This document shows, one piece after another, positions 52,851-62,160 of a DNA stretch of 64,000 nt. Position 1 is the first letter of the stretch; the number at the start of each line of letters is the position of its first letter. The stretch lies in assembly GCA_016931185.1 (NCBI GenBank), contig JAFGFI010000076.1, positions 1-64,000 on the forward strand. The letters run 5' to 3'. This DNA comes from Anaerolineae bacterium (GTDB lineage: Bacteria; Chloroflexota; Anaerolineae; B4-G1; SLSP01). The position numbers were made by a program, and so were the translations under genes. A model generated the notes under the pieces. That model made no database searches, was not told where the DNA came from, and saw only the letters and a list, made by a program, of their open reading frames with translations.

Positions 52851-54598
52851 CACGATTCTCGCTCTCCAGGAGGTAATAACTGAATGCGACTGCGGTCGAC
52901 TTGCAATGCCTGGCCTAATTCTCTAGCCGCACTACGCAAAATCGCGTCGGTAGTACTCAAGCCGCGCAAGTGGGAGACAATGTCACTCCGAGCCGCCTCC
53001 TGAGCCGCACGCAAACGAGTTTCTTCCAACAGCCGCGCATTCTCCAACGCCAATGATAACTGCTCAACAACAAACCCGGTTAAACGTAGTTCATCATCCC
53101 GCCAGGGACGCGCTTTCTCGAAAGCGAGAAGCCCAACATCCTGATCGCGCACCGTCACAGGAATCACCAACTGGTACATTCCCTCGTCCGTAATCCGTGT
53201 CTCCAATTGAAGTGGACGGGTCGCTATAATCGACGTAATTTGCTCAGGGGATATCTTCACCGCCGTTCCTGTACTGTACATCAAATTTAGCTGTATATTA
53301 CGCCTTGCCAACGCCTGCCGCCAGGCCTGGATAGCGTTCTGTTCCTGAAGTTGATTGAGCCGGGATAGGGTTCGTTGCGTATCTTCGAGCAATCGCGCGT
53401 TATCTATAGAAACCGCAATACCATCCGCCAATACGCGCAATGTCAAAATGTCATCTTCCGTAAACGCGCGCGGCTGGTTGGTCTGGATATCCAATACGCC
53501 GATAGTACGCCCCCGCGCAATAAGCGGTAAAGCCATTTCGGAACGCGTATCGGGCAGATCTGGATTATTGAACCAGACTGCATCATCTCCAACATCCAAC
53601 GCGATACGCGATACACCTGTGCGTGCAACATATCCCACAATACCCTGTTCTCCAATCCGCAAACGATGTCCACGCGCTAACATCCGCTGCCCTCCCTCAG
53701 AAGAGGTGGAGCGTAATACTGCCCATTGATTTGACTCATCGATCAAAAACAGGCCCACATGATCATACTCAAAACGTCGCGCGATCTGTTCCACGGCGGA
53801 GTTCAATAACTGGTTTACCTCCAAAATAAACGATGCTGTCCGGTTCACCTCAGCCACGGCTTGAAATTGCTCAGCACGTATCTGTAATTCGGTAGTACGC
53901 TCCTCAAGCTGTACCTGCAAATCACGATATTTCGCTTCCAACGTATCCATCGCTTTCTGATATCCCTTAAGCATATTATCTTTTATGGCACGCGTAATAT
54001 AACTAACTCCCCCTCCCGTTACCAAAGCCATCGTTCCACCAAACGTGATTACCAGGAAACGGTACAGCGCGGGCGAAGTCGTGACCATAGGTTGATAAAT
54101 GCCCAAGGCCGATACTAGATACAACAGCCCATAATATACCGACAATACAAAAAGTATTAACAACACATAATGTGACGGCAATAGTACATTAGCCAATGAT
54201 AATGGCCAAAAATACAAAAGCCATGCTGACGATGAAGGGCCATCAAATACAAAATTAGCACACGATATCCCCAAAAAATTAACCCAGATATACAACCGAA
54301 TCATTGCGCGCACGTGACCACGCTTAGCCTGGATAAAACAGAAAATAGAAAGGGGGATCAATGCCGCCGGAAACAGCACAGCCCACACTCCCTGAAGAGG
54401 GTTCTCAAACAGATCAAGCCAAATAGCAGTCAAAAAGATAGCTATTAAAATCAGGGTGATAACGACACTTATCAACATCATCGTATCAAAAATCCACCCC
54501 AGACGCGCCTCCTCTTCGTCAGGCATCTCCACGCCCACGATATGATTCCACCAATTCTCAAAAAAAACGTCAAGCCCTACTGGTGGTTTAAACGACAT
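52850..54598 (-). CDS. Polytopic membrane GAF protein (satellite sensor)
   Basis: A 582-residue protein. Six transmembrane helices fill about residues 32-200, a membrane sensor region of no recognised MASE family. A coiled coil (200-245) leads to a full GAF domain (about 248-400) with 'MLARGHRLRIGEQGIVGYV' and 'NNPDLPDTRSEMALPL'. A compact GAF (about 410-535) has 'LVIPVTVRDQDVGLLAFE'. It ends in the shared tail ('IVSHLRGLSTTDAILRSA'). No output domain. CAGGAGG precedes the ATG. The stop overlaps the lipoprotein gene. The GAF domain is very close to those in the 47.2 kb and 56.1 kb proteins. Confidence 0.92.
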   Translation of the reverse strand: MSFKPPVGLDVFFENWWNHIVGVEMPDEEEARLGWIFDTMMLISVVITLILIAIFLTAIWLDLFENPLQGVWAVLFPAALIPLSIFCFIQAKRGHVRAMIRLYIWVNFLGISCANFVFDGPSSSAWLLYFWPLSLANVLLPSHYVLLILFVLSVYYGLLYLVSALGIYQPMVTTSPALYRFLVITFGGTMALVTGGGVSYITRAIKDNMLKGYQKAMDTLEAKYRDLQVQLEERTTELQIRAEQFQAVAEVNRTASFILEVNQLLNSAVEQIARRFEYDHVGLFLIDESNQWAVLRSTSSEGGQRMLARGHRLRIGEQGIVGYVARTGVSRIALDVGDDAVWFNNPDLPDTRSEMALPLIARGRTIGVLDIQTNQPRAFTEDDILTLRVLADGIAVSIDNARLLEDTQRTLSRLNQLQEQNAIQAWRQALARRNIQLNLMYSTGTAVKISPEQITSIIATRPLQLETRITDEGMYQLVIPVTVRDQDVGLLAFEKARPWRDDELRLTGFVVEQLSLALENARLLEETRLRAAQEAARSDIVSHLRGLSTTDAILRSAARELGQALQVDRSRIQLLPPGERES

Positions 54599-54656
54599 AT
54601 ATAAACCTCCTGAGCAAAGTCATATTATTCATCCCATACCATTTAAAAATGGTCCG

Positions 54657-56150
54657 CTACTCCATAAAATCAAAGGATACATCCTCGGAATCTGTCCCGT
54701 ACATTGAATAACTAGAGGACACATAAGCATGTTGGTCTTCATTTAATGCAAGATGCGCCACCGCTCGCTCGGCATTCAAAACCTGCCCTAATTCTACTAA
54801 CGCGCGCTCCAACACAGCTTCTAAGTCAACCTCTCCACGAATACGGGCAGCGATCTCCCCAGAAACACGATCTTGAGCCGCCTGACGCGTTGTTGCATCC
54901 AATAACCGGAGGTTTTCAATCGTCTGTGCCAACTGATCGGTGACGGCGTTAATGATCGCTAACTCATACTCATTCCACTCCGTATCCCCACGGCGCACAC
55001 CCAGGACACCAATCAGACTATCACGCCAATTAATGGGCACAGCAACTTCACCTGAAACATCCGGGTTAACCTGTGTTACAAGTGTTTTCGTATCTATCGC
55101 CTGTTGCATTGAAGGCAGCCAGGCGCCCTCAACAAGCTCAATCTCCTGTGAGTCCGAAGTGTCGGCGCGATAATGATAACCGGTAGATACAGCCGCTGCT
55201 TTCACAACACTATCCCATGAACGCTGAATATAGGCTTCCTGCGCCGCCTGGACTTCACTGAGAGCCGAGACTAAACTGTCCACAGTTACATTGAGCGCGC
55301 GCCCTAGGATGATCAACTGACGATAAACATAATCGGGCGCCTGCACCCGCGCCATATCGTCTTCTAAAGCGGGCAGATCCAGACGTATATCATACTCCCC
55401 ATCGGCAACCCGATTCAGGAAATTTACATACTGTTTGACCAAGTCCTGTAACCCCTGTGCTGTAAGTTCTTCACGCTGACGCGCTTCACGTTCCGCAGTC
55501 CGGAGCGATTCTTTCTGCCGATGCATTTCAGTTAACTCCTGACTACACTCTTCAAGCGCATCCAACGACATATCCGAAAAAATTTTAAATTGTTCATTGA
55601 TCATCAATACGATGATAGATGAAACAATGAAAACTCCTCCCCAGAAAAATGGTGTTAGGCTCTCTGGGAGCTTAAATGGCACAATTATGCCCGCAAACTC
55701 CAACACAACCAAGCTAATATAGATCATACTCTGAAAGATAACTGTAAGAATTGCCGCCCTACGTCCTACCAACATCCCGGCTATCCAGGATATAATCGGG
55801 ACACCTATCACTACCGCGCTGGTCACTCCTCCCATAAAGAAAAGGGTAGCAAATAGCGCGCCAGAGATAGTAAATAAATATATGACTACCCCTCCATACA
55901 AATTCCATTTTAATATCCACAGGGCAACTAATGTGAACGCAATCACCACACCGGCTACATACAGTACCCCCCATGGAAAACCAGGAACATAGAGAGCGAT
56001 CCCCCCAAAAATGAACAGAAACACACAAAATGAGGCCAACGATATCCAGATAACCCCATGTGCTAACCGCGCGCGATAATCTCGTTCCGAAAGGCTATGC
56101 CACTTGGACATGACCTCCCTTTCGGGTATAGCATTATACGTTTCACTCAT
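54657..56150 (-). CDS. Polytopic membrane HAMP-like/compact-GAF protein (satellite sensor)
   Basis: A 497-residue protein. Five or six transmembrane helices span about residues 25-190. A helical linker follows, then a HAMP-like segment ('VNFLNRVADGEYDIRLDLP', about 245-270), and one compact GAF (about 320-450) with 'VAVPINWRDSLIGVLGV', preceded by the recurrent aromatic motif 'GYHYRADTS'. The shared tail ('IAARIRGEVDLEAVLERA') ends the protein. Unlike most neighbours it lacks a full-size GAF. The ATG at 56150 is set by AGGAAGGTGAT and overlaps the previous gene by 8 bp. Confidence 0.9.
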   Translation of the reverse strand: MSETYNAIPEREVMSKWHSLSERDYRARLAHGVIWISLASFCVFLFIFGGIALYVPGFPWGVLYVAGVVIAFTLVALWILKWNLYGGVVIYLFTISGALFATLFFMGGVTSAVVIGVPIISWIAGMLVGRRAAILTVIFQSMIYISLVVLEFAGIIVPFKLPESLTPFFWGGVFIVSSIIVLMINEQFKIFSDMSLDALEECSQELTEMHRQKESLRTAEREARQREELTAQGLQDLVKQYVNFLNRVADGEYDIRLDLPALEDDMARVQAPDYVYRQLIILGRALNVTVDSLVSALSEVQAAQEAYIQRSWDSVVKAAAVSTGYHYRADTSDSQEIELVEGAWLPSMQQAIDTKTLVTQVNPDVSGEVAVPINWRDSLIGVLGVRRGDTEWNEYELAIINAVTDQLAQTIENLRLLDATTRQAAQDRVSGEIAARIRGEVDLEAVLERALVELGQVLNAERAVAHLALNEDQHAYVSSSYSMYGTDSEDVSFDFME

Positions 56151-57981
56151 AAGTATCACCTTCCTGCTCCAAGAGATCGGCAGCTAACAGGATATTTTGA
56201 GGACCGATGCGCGCCGCCGCTTCCGTTGCACCTACGACCTGTACTATATCACGCATCGCGCGCTTAATTGCATCTTCAATTGACACAGCAGAGCGGATAT
56301 TGGCCGTAATTTGCCGCGTCAATTGTTCACGATACGCCCGGTGACGTGTGTCCTGATAAAGGCGCGCGCTATCTAGGGCGACCTCCAATTGTTCGATCAG
56401 GGTTTCCATCAACAAAATTTCATCTGGAGTCCATTCCCCCGCGGACCCCATCTTGTGCGCCTTCAAGACTCCCAGAGTTTGCCCGCGCGCACTAACAGGC
56501 AAGTGTAACACAGGCAATTCACTTTCCGCATCCTTCACAAACATTTGAGATGGTGGCGCAGTTTCTAATGTCCGGGCGGACTCAGAAGTCCGGGCGGATT
56601 CGGAAATCCGGGCGGATTCGGAAGTCCGGGCTACATTCGCGTCCAACGCAGCAACATCTGATGGAGCAACCGAAAAAACTGTACCCTCTTCGTAACGATA
56701 CCCGGTATAAGCACGTGTACGTAACAATTCTCGCCAAGATGCGCGACTAGCTTCCCCTAAAGCTAATCGCTCTGCCTCCAAACTGCGCTCCACCTGGTCC
56801 AGTAAGCGCGCATTACTGATTGCCAAAGCAACCTGATCGGCAAGTGATTGCACCACTATCGTATCCTCACTACTAAATGCGCCCGGTTCTTTGCTCTGAA
56901 CATCCAACGCGCCAATAATCTCACCATGCGCAATCAACGGCAATGTCATTGCCGAACGAGTTTCAGGTAAATCGGGGTTATTGAAGAAAACTGCATCCTC
57001 ACCCACGTCCAGGGAAACACGTGGTACTCCGTGGTGGGTTACATAACCCACTGTACCCATTTGCCCGACGCGCAAACGGTGTCCACGCGCCAACATACGT
57101 TGTCCGCCCTCGCTGGATGTGGCCTGTAGCACTGCCCATCTTTGCGTCGGATCCAATAAAAAGATACCGGTGTGATACCAACCAAACTCCTCACTGATCA
57201 ATAATGCAACCCGTGACAGCAACATCTGTAGATCCAATTGCGCCGCCGCCGCATCCCGCGCAACTTCTGCTGTAGCCTGCAAATAATGCGCGCGCTTTTC
57301 TAATTCACTTGTCCGTTCCTCTAATGACTTACGCTGCATATCCAATTCAGTAACATACGCATCAGCCCGCATAAATGCTAATTCATAGCGCTTATCCCGC
57401 GAATCCATAATGAACGCAACAACCGAAAAACCGGCCACCACATAGATAGCCCATCCCCACCATAACCACGATTGAGGCATAGATAAAGGTTGAAAAACTT
57501 CCAGGGTCGAGAAGATAATTGCAACCAACATCGTAAATATCGATACAACAACTACCCAGTGGTTCTGAACACGGTTGGCCAGCAGCCGCGCGAAGGCTAT
57601 ACTCACAAATGTCAATACCAATGCCTGAAATAACCATCCCTCAAGCGCCACAGCGCCCATGACCGCAGCCAGGTTAATTCCCAGTACTGTCAAATAAACC
57701 GTTAGCTCTACATTTTCGCGACGCGCCTGGAAATAGGCAAGTGTAAAAAACGCCAGACCCTGTACCACAGCAAAAAACAATAAAAACCATTGCTGTGGAC
57801 GACCTAGCAAGAAGTAAAATGGCACAAAGATCAAACCAAAGATCACCGTCAGAACAATAAGCACAGGCAATGTTCGTCTCGCGGTACGAAGACGGTCAGC
57901 TTCCAGCTTAGATAAGCTATCCCTGAAGCCATTCTCCAACCCTATTTTTGACTTTTCTCTTACACGATGCTGTTCATCCAT
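56143..57981 (-). CDS. Polytopic membrane GAF protein with SESAR repeats (satellite sensor)
   Basis: A 612-residue protein. About six transmembrane helices lie at 38-190. After a coiled coil comes a full GAF (about 240-390) with 'MLARGHRLRVGQMGTVGYV' and 'NNPDLPETRSAMTLPL', then a compact GAF (about 405-560) interrupted by four 6-residue repeats (RTSESA, RISESA, RTSESA, RTLETA), and the shared tail ('ITANIRSAVSIEDAIKRA'). No output domain. The ATG at 57981 follows the previous stop by 1 bp, with GAGAGG upstream. An earlier in-frame start would overlap the previous gene. Confidence 0.92.
   Translation of the reverse strand: MDEQHRVREKSKIGLENGFRDSLSKLEADRLRTARRTLPVLIVLTVIFGLIFVPFYFLLGRPQQWFLLFFAVVQGLAFFTLAYFQARRENVELTVYLTVLGINLAAVMGAVALEGWLFQALVLTFVSIAFARLLANRVQNHWVVVVSIFTMLVAIIFSTLEVFQPLSMPQSWLWWGWAIYVVAGFSVVAFIMDSRDKRYELAFMRADAYVTELDMQRKSLEERTSELEKRAHYLQATAEVARDAAAAQLDLQMLLSRVALLISEEFGWYHTGIFLLDPTQRWAVLQATSSEGGQRMLARGHRLRVGQMGTVGYVTHHGVPRVSLDVGEDAVFFNNPDLPETRSAMTLPLIAHGEIIGALDVQSKEPGAFSSEDTIVVQSLADQVALAISNARLLDQVERSLEAERLALGEASRASWRELLRTRAYTGYRYEEGTVFSVAPSDVAALDANVARTSESARISESARTSESARTLETAPPSQMFVKDAESELPVLHLPVSARGQTLGVLKAHKMGSAGEWTPDEILLMETLIEQLEVALDSARLYQDTRHRAYREQLTRQITANIRSAVSIEDAIKRAMRDIVQVVGATEAAARIGPQNILLAADLLEQEGDTYE
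56569..56640. repeat. 18-bp tandem repeat within a CDS
   Basis: Three full 18-bp units (56569-56586, 56587-56604, 56605-56622) and a partial fourth (56623-56640), differing at one to three positions, built on tccgggcgga. Each adds six residues without changing frame. Confidence 0.85.
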
Positions 57982-57982
57982 A

Positions 57983-59872
57983 CTATGGCCTCTCTTCGTT
58001 ACCACGCGCCAACTCAATGGTTAAGTCATGTAATTTCAAAGCGGCGCCGATCTCACGCACAGCAGTTTCAAGCACCGTTTCTATATCCAAAGAAGCACGC
58101 ATCGCAGTTGTTATGTTCCCAGTAATCTGTTCACGCTCGGCGCGCCGTTGAGAATCTTGATAGAGTCGCGCGCTATCCAGAGCCGTCCCTAATTGACCCA
58201 CCACGGCGTTAACCAGCGCCAATTCCTCCTGTGACCAGGAAAGTCCCGGTTCCGAATGTTGAATATCTACTACACCTATTACTTCATCGCGCATCTTAAT
58301 CGGCACTGCGAGGATAGAGGGTACATTCTCAGTAACATTATCCACCATGGGTTTACTCTCGCGTACTGCCTGTAGCACAACAGGAGAAATATGTTCCTTT
58401 GCCTCGATGCTACGCGGGCCAGAAGCAAAAACAGCGCCGCGCGCGAACAGGTCCTGCCACACCTTTTGTGTATACTGTAACTGGTTCACATTCATAGATT
58501 CGATTTGCGCGCGCGCCTGTTGTAACAAGATCACATTCTGAAGTGCTACCGACAACTGATCGGTCAATGTCTGCAAAACTGTACGATCCATGACCTGAAA
58601 TACCGCATGTTCTCCACTCCGAATATAGAGTACTGCCATAAATTCTGAGGCTTGTTGTTCGGAAACAAGATCGCGCGCCACGCTTAAATGCATTCTCAAA
58701 GGACATGCTAACTCCCACATCGGCTGTTCAGAAACAGATGACACCTGGGAAGTCATGTCCTCTTTCTCTAACGTAGTCTTCTCCATATATAGCTTTCCAG
58801 AGTTAAATACGTTGACCACTACTTGCGGTATGTCCTGCACGCTCCACGTCATCATGCTTTTTCCCGCAAAAGCACGGCGTCTTATTTGTTGAGGTCTCTC
58901 ACTTTCCACATCCGACTCAGGATACACATCTAAACCATGCTCGTTTTGACCGAGGTGTCTCTCTTGCGTAAAAATACCCACACACATAACTCCATACTCG
59001 CGTAACTTACCATAAAGTTGTTGGGTAATCTGCGAAAATACCTTCTCCACATCATCAAACCCTACGGTCTCGGATAGCACATCTGCCGTAACATTAAGTA
59101 GCAGCGTCTGCACTTGGAGTTGCTCATTGGTTTTACGCAACGCATCAGCCCGTTGTTCCAATTGCGTCTGTATTAAAGTAAGCGATTTAGCCTGTTCATA
59201 GATGGCACGCGAAGCGCGCTCCTGAGTACGATTAAACAAACCTTGCGCCACGCCTACAATCGCCAACATTAAAACAAATGCGGTCGTGACATTCATCAAA
59301 TGTTCAAATATTCTAGGATCTGGCAATAATCGGATGGGAATCCATCCCCAATAATGTCCTATCGCGAAAAATGCGTAGATTAACGCGCTCACCCCCAAGG
59401 AAACAATTCCCACTCGCCATCCAGAAAGCGAAAATAATAACAAAGGCGCTAACATCAAGTACCAAACACCATGGCTGGCAATTCCGTTCAAGCGCAAAAT
59501 CAAAACACCAACCAGGTAAATACCGATAACGGGTACGGCCAATCGGATACGGTAATCCAATTTGCGGAGTGCAAATGCCAACACTACCACCAGGTAGCTC
59601 AAAACAAACAGGACTTCAAATCTCAACTGTTGTGGATTGCGAAATACATTAAGTAAGGAAGGTATGACAGCTAACAAACCACCGACCACAGCAACACCTA
59701 ACAGAATATTGAGTACCCCCGACCGCTGCTGTTCATAGGCTGCGCGCCAATCCATTTCACCGGAGAGCATCCTACGTTCCAACGCTTGTTGATTGGCACG
59801 CCATTTGGATATAATGTTCCAATCCTGCCATATACTGTTTTTTGAATCAGGTATCCGCTCGTCCATACTCAC
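57983..59872 (-). CDS. Polytopic membrane GAF protein (satellite sensor)
   Basis: A 629-residue protein. Six or seven transmembrane helices at about 50-225 are followed by a coiled coil and a divergent GAF (about 255-450) that lacks the 'NNPDLP' block but keeps 'WELACPLRMH' and 'VLYIRSGEHAVF'. A compact GAF comes next (about 460-580, 'LAVPIKMRDEVIGVVDIQH'), then the shared tail ('ITTAMRASLDIETVLETA'). No output domain. The GTG at 59872 is chosen: AGGAG lies 8 nt upstream and it overlaps the previous stop as GTGA. The ATG at 59866 is the alternative. Confidence 0.9.
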   Translation of the reverse strand: MSMDERIPDSKNSIWQDWNIISKWRANQQALERRMLSGEMDWRAAYEQQRSGVLNILLGVAVVGGLLAVIPSLLNVFRNPQQLRFEVLFVLSYLVVVLAFALRKLDYRIRLAVPVIGIYLVGVLILRLNGIASHGVWYLMLAPLLLFSLSGWRVGIVSLGVSALIYAFFAIGHYWGWIPIRLLPDPRIFEHLMNVTTAFVLMLAIVGVAQGLFNRTQERASRAIYEQAKSLTLIQTQLEQRADALRKTNEQLQVQTLLLNVTADVLSETVGFDDVEKVFSQITQQLYGKLREYGVMCVGIFTQERHLGQNEHGLDVYPESDVESERPQQIRRRAFAGKSMMTWSVQDIPQVVVNVFNSGKLYMEKTTLEKEDMTSQVSSVSEQPMWELACPLRMHLSVARDLVSEQQASEFMAVLYIRSGEHAVFQVMDRTVLQTLTDQLSVALQNVILLQQARAQIESMNVNQLQYTQKVWQDLFARGAVFASGPRSIEAKEHISPVVLQAVRESKPMVDNVTENVPSILAVPIKMRDEVIGVVDIQHSEPGLSWSQEELALVNAVVGQLGTALDSARLYQDSQRRAEREQITGNITTAMRASLDIETVLETAVREIGAALKLHDLTIELARGNEERP

Positions 59873-61707
59873 CTACCCTTCTCCTGGGCTGCCGAATCCT
59901 GAGAACTGACCTGTTCATCCGCCTGTAACAATTGTGAAGCCGTTCCCAAACGAATTGTAACTGCACCAGCCCTTAATTCACGACTTAGTTCTTGCGCCGC
60001 GCGCTGGGCAACCTCCTCCACATCCAACGAAGCACGTATCCGAGCGGTGATTTCGCCAACAACTTGCTCACGGGCGGCACGACGGCGCGTCACCTCTAAT
60101 AAACGCGCATTCTCCAGAGCTTGCCCCAACTGCTCAGCTACCGAACGCATTAAGGTTATATGTTCACCCGACCAATGCCATTGTCCTTCTGGGTCTTCAA
60201 CCCCTAACACACCCAATGTTTGCCCACGTACTTTAATAGGAATAGCCAGGCCGGTACGTTCGGCTACTGAGGCAGCAGCTTCGGTCGCTAAAGTGACAGT
60301 TTTGGCAGCAGAAGGTGCTTCTACCTGTACCAGATCCCCTCTGCGTAATGCGTGTGCAATCTCCTCGCGCCAAAAATCAGCCACCGCGGTGATCTCACCA
60401 CGGTCATAAACCATCGCCTGTTCATACAACGCGCGCGCCTGTAACAGATAATCCTGCCATTCCTGCCGTAAATAACTCTGATGCGTTGCCGCAGCTTCCG
60501 CTTGCGCGAGTTGCGCCTGTTCCAGCAACCGACGGTTTTCCAAATACCCTATAATCCGTCCCACTACATCATTCAACAAAGTGTGTTCCTGTTGCAAAAA
60601 TTCACGCGCTTCAACATAGGCAATCACAACACGTCCTACATCCCTTTCACCCACGCGCAAAGCTTGAGAGATCTGACATGGGACATCCAGCGCCATAGGC
60701 TCACCGTAAACCATATCATTAAATGTGATGGCGACCTTACACACCTCGGAATACTGCATAACCGGGGGAATACGCTCCGTCACCCATTGCAACAAGTCGG
60801 GAATTGACGGCGTCTCGGCGACCTGACGACCGATATCATTTAAAACATCCAATAACTTGAGCTGTTCCCCTAACAAATAACTGGCCTGTTGCGCTTCATC
60901 GAACAGTCGCTGATTTTCAAGCGCCCATCCGACTTGCTCAACAATTTCTTCCACAATTGCGACCGTCTCCGCATCCCATGTCGCTTCTCCCCGGTGCTCA
61001 AACCCCAACACACCAATCACTTCATCAGACCATACAATAGGCACAGTCAGAGATTGGAAAGTTATATCCGATTCGGGAGTTGATATATCAGACTCAGCTT
61101 GCAGTACCGCCTGTCCCTGTTGTGCGGCTGCGCGCAGTCGCCCCTCCCAGGCCATGTCTGTTGCCTCAACAGCCGACGTTTTTACAGTATCCAAACGCCT
61201 CTCCCGGCTATCTACATTCCCTACATACTTCCCCCATGCCTCCCGCATATAACGTCGTTGGACAGCTTGTGCTTCTGCTAATGCCACCTCCAACTGTCTC
61301 CGAGCGTCCTCAACTTCCTGCCTGGCCCGTTCCTGCGCGTTCAACGTATCCCGGATGTCATCAATCATCATTTCCACGCCGACTGCCAATTCCGAGAGCA
61401 GTTCCACACCTTCAGGAACTTCGACTTCCACATCCAGGTCTCCCAGGGCCACAGACTGCACCACATCTAACAATTTACGACTCTGTTTCTCGACAGCCGC
61501 AACCTGCGCGCGCGCAACCGACGACTCTTGGACATAGGCCACCAGCATACTCACGCCCTTAGCCAATTCCGAAAGCGCCTCAATACCCTCGGGGATCTCT
61601 ACCTGCACCTCCAGATCACCGTGGAGTACAGCATGCACAACATCCAAAAGAGCCTGCACCTGTGTTTCTACCAACTGTTTATATATTTCAAATGGGGTCT
61701 CTGCCAT
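59869..61707 (-). CDS. Soluble tandem-HAMP/multi-GAF protein (satellite)
   Basis: A 612-residue protein without membrane segments. Residues about 15-125 are two HAMP-like units that align at 24 of 37 positions ('LLDVVHAVLHGDLEVQVEIP' and 'LLDVVQSVALGDLDVEVEVP'), both with 'SELA.GV.M'. A coiled coil leads to a compact GAF (about 165-275, 'TVPIVWSDEVIGVLGFEH'), a divergent GAF (about 285-400), a second compact GAF (about 415-555, 'LAIPIKVRGQTLGVLGVED') and the shared tail ('ITARIRASLDVEEVAQRA'). The ATG at 61707 has GAAGG upstream. It overlaps the next gene by 4 bp. Confidence 0.9.
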   Translation of the reverse strand: MAETPFEIYKQLVETQVQALLDVVHAVLHGDLEVQVEIPEGIEALSELAKGVSMLVAYVQESSVARAQVAAVEKQSRKLLDVVQSVALGDLDVEVEVPEGVELLSELAVGVEMMIDDIRDTLNAQERARQEVEDARRQLEVALAEAQAVQRRYMREAWGKYVGNVDSRERRLDTVKTSAVEATDMAWEGRLRAAAQQGQAVLQAESDISTPESDITFQSLTVPIVWSDEVIGVLGFEHRGEATWDAETVAIVEEIVEQVGWALENQRLFDEAQQASYLLGEQLKLLDVLNDIGRQVAETPSIPDLLQWVTERIPPVMQYSEVCKVAITFNDMVYGEPMALDVPCQISQALRVGERDVGRVVIAYVEAREFLQQEHTLLNDVVGRIIGYLENRRLLEQAQLAQAEAAATHQSYLRQEWQDYLLQARALYEQAMVYDRGEITAVADFWREEIAHALRRGDLVQVEAPSAAKTVTLATEAAASVAERTGLAIPIKVRGQTLGVLGVEDPEGQWHWSGEHITLMRSVAEQLGQALENARLLEVTRRRAAREQVVGEITARIRASLDVEEVAQRAAQELSRELRAGAVTIRLGTASQLLQADEQVSSQDSAAQEKGR

Positions 61708-61743
61708 AGAAACCTTCTTCACTCAACACATCGTTGAATTTCA

Positions 61744-62100
61744 TCATTTTTCTTCTAACCACGCCAACGCCTCTGCCTCTGAACTACAAAAGCGTACATT
61801 TTCCTGCCCAATCACCTTGTTCACTAATTTCACCAACACGCGCACGTAACGCGATTTTCCCAACACCGCTACACGTACAAAATGACTGCTTTGGAGAAAC
61901 TCCATCATCGTCCTACGGGCTGCCGCGTCCACCTTCTCCACCTCGCGCGCATCCACCAACATTCGAAGAGGGTTTCCCTGCATCTTGTTTTTAAATACAA
62001 TAATTTCTTTAAAGTAAAGATCTACATCTTCTTTTAAAAAATTACCCATAATCAACAGCCGCAAAATGTCGTTATCATCCATATAAACTTTGTAGGCCAT
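61744..62100 (-). CDS. SpoIIAA/STAS-like domain protein
   Basis: A 118-residue single-domain protein. The beta-alpha pattern ('ILRLLIMGNFLKEDVDLYF', 'RMLVDAREVEKVDAAARRT', 'VRVAVLGKSRYVRVLVKLV', then 'VRFCSSEAEALAWLEE') fits the SpoIIAA-like (STAS/SEC14-type) family. Such domains act as partner-switch or adaptor modules. Here it sits between two GAF genes, with 60 bp and 36 bp spacers, and could bind a GAF protein. The usual phosphorylatable STAS Ser (DSSG) is absent. There is no anti-sigma kinase or phosphatase nearby. Function is inferred only. Confidence 0.8.
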   Translation of the reverse strand: MAYKVYMDDNDILRLLIMGNFLKEDVDLYFKEIIVFKNKMQGNPLRMLVDAREVEKVDAAARRTMMEFLQSSHFVRVAVLGKSRYVRVLVKLVNKVIGQENVRFCSSEAEALAWLEEK

Positions 62101-62160
62101 ACTTTTATCCCTTGTCCGAGTAGTTCATATTTCTCAAGCCGGTATATGTTTTCCATCCGT

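Noticed and set aside
56569..56640. Tandem 18-bp units considered as a CRISPR array
   Set aside because: No spacers, units are contiguous and in frame within a gene, and no cas genes are present.
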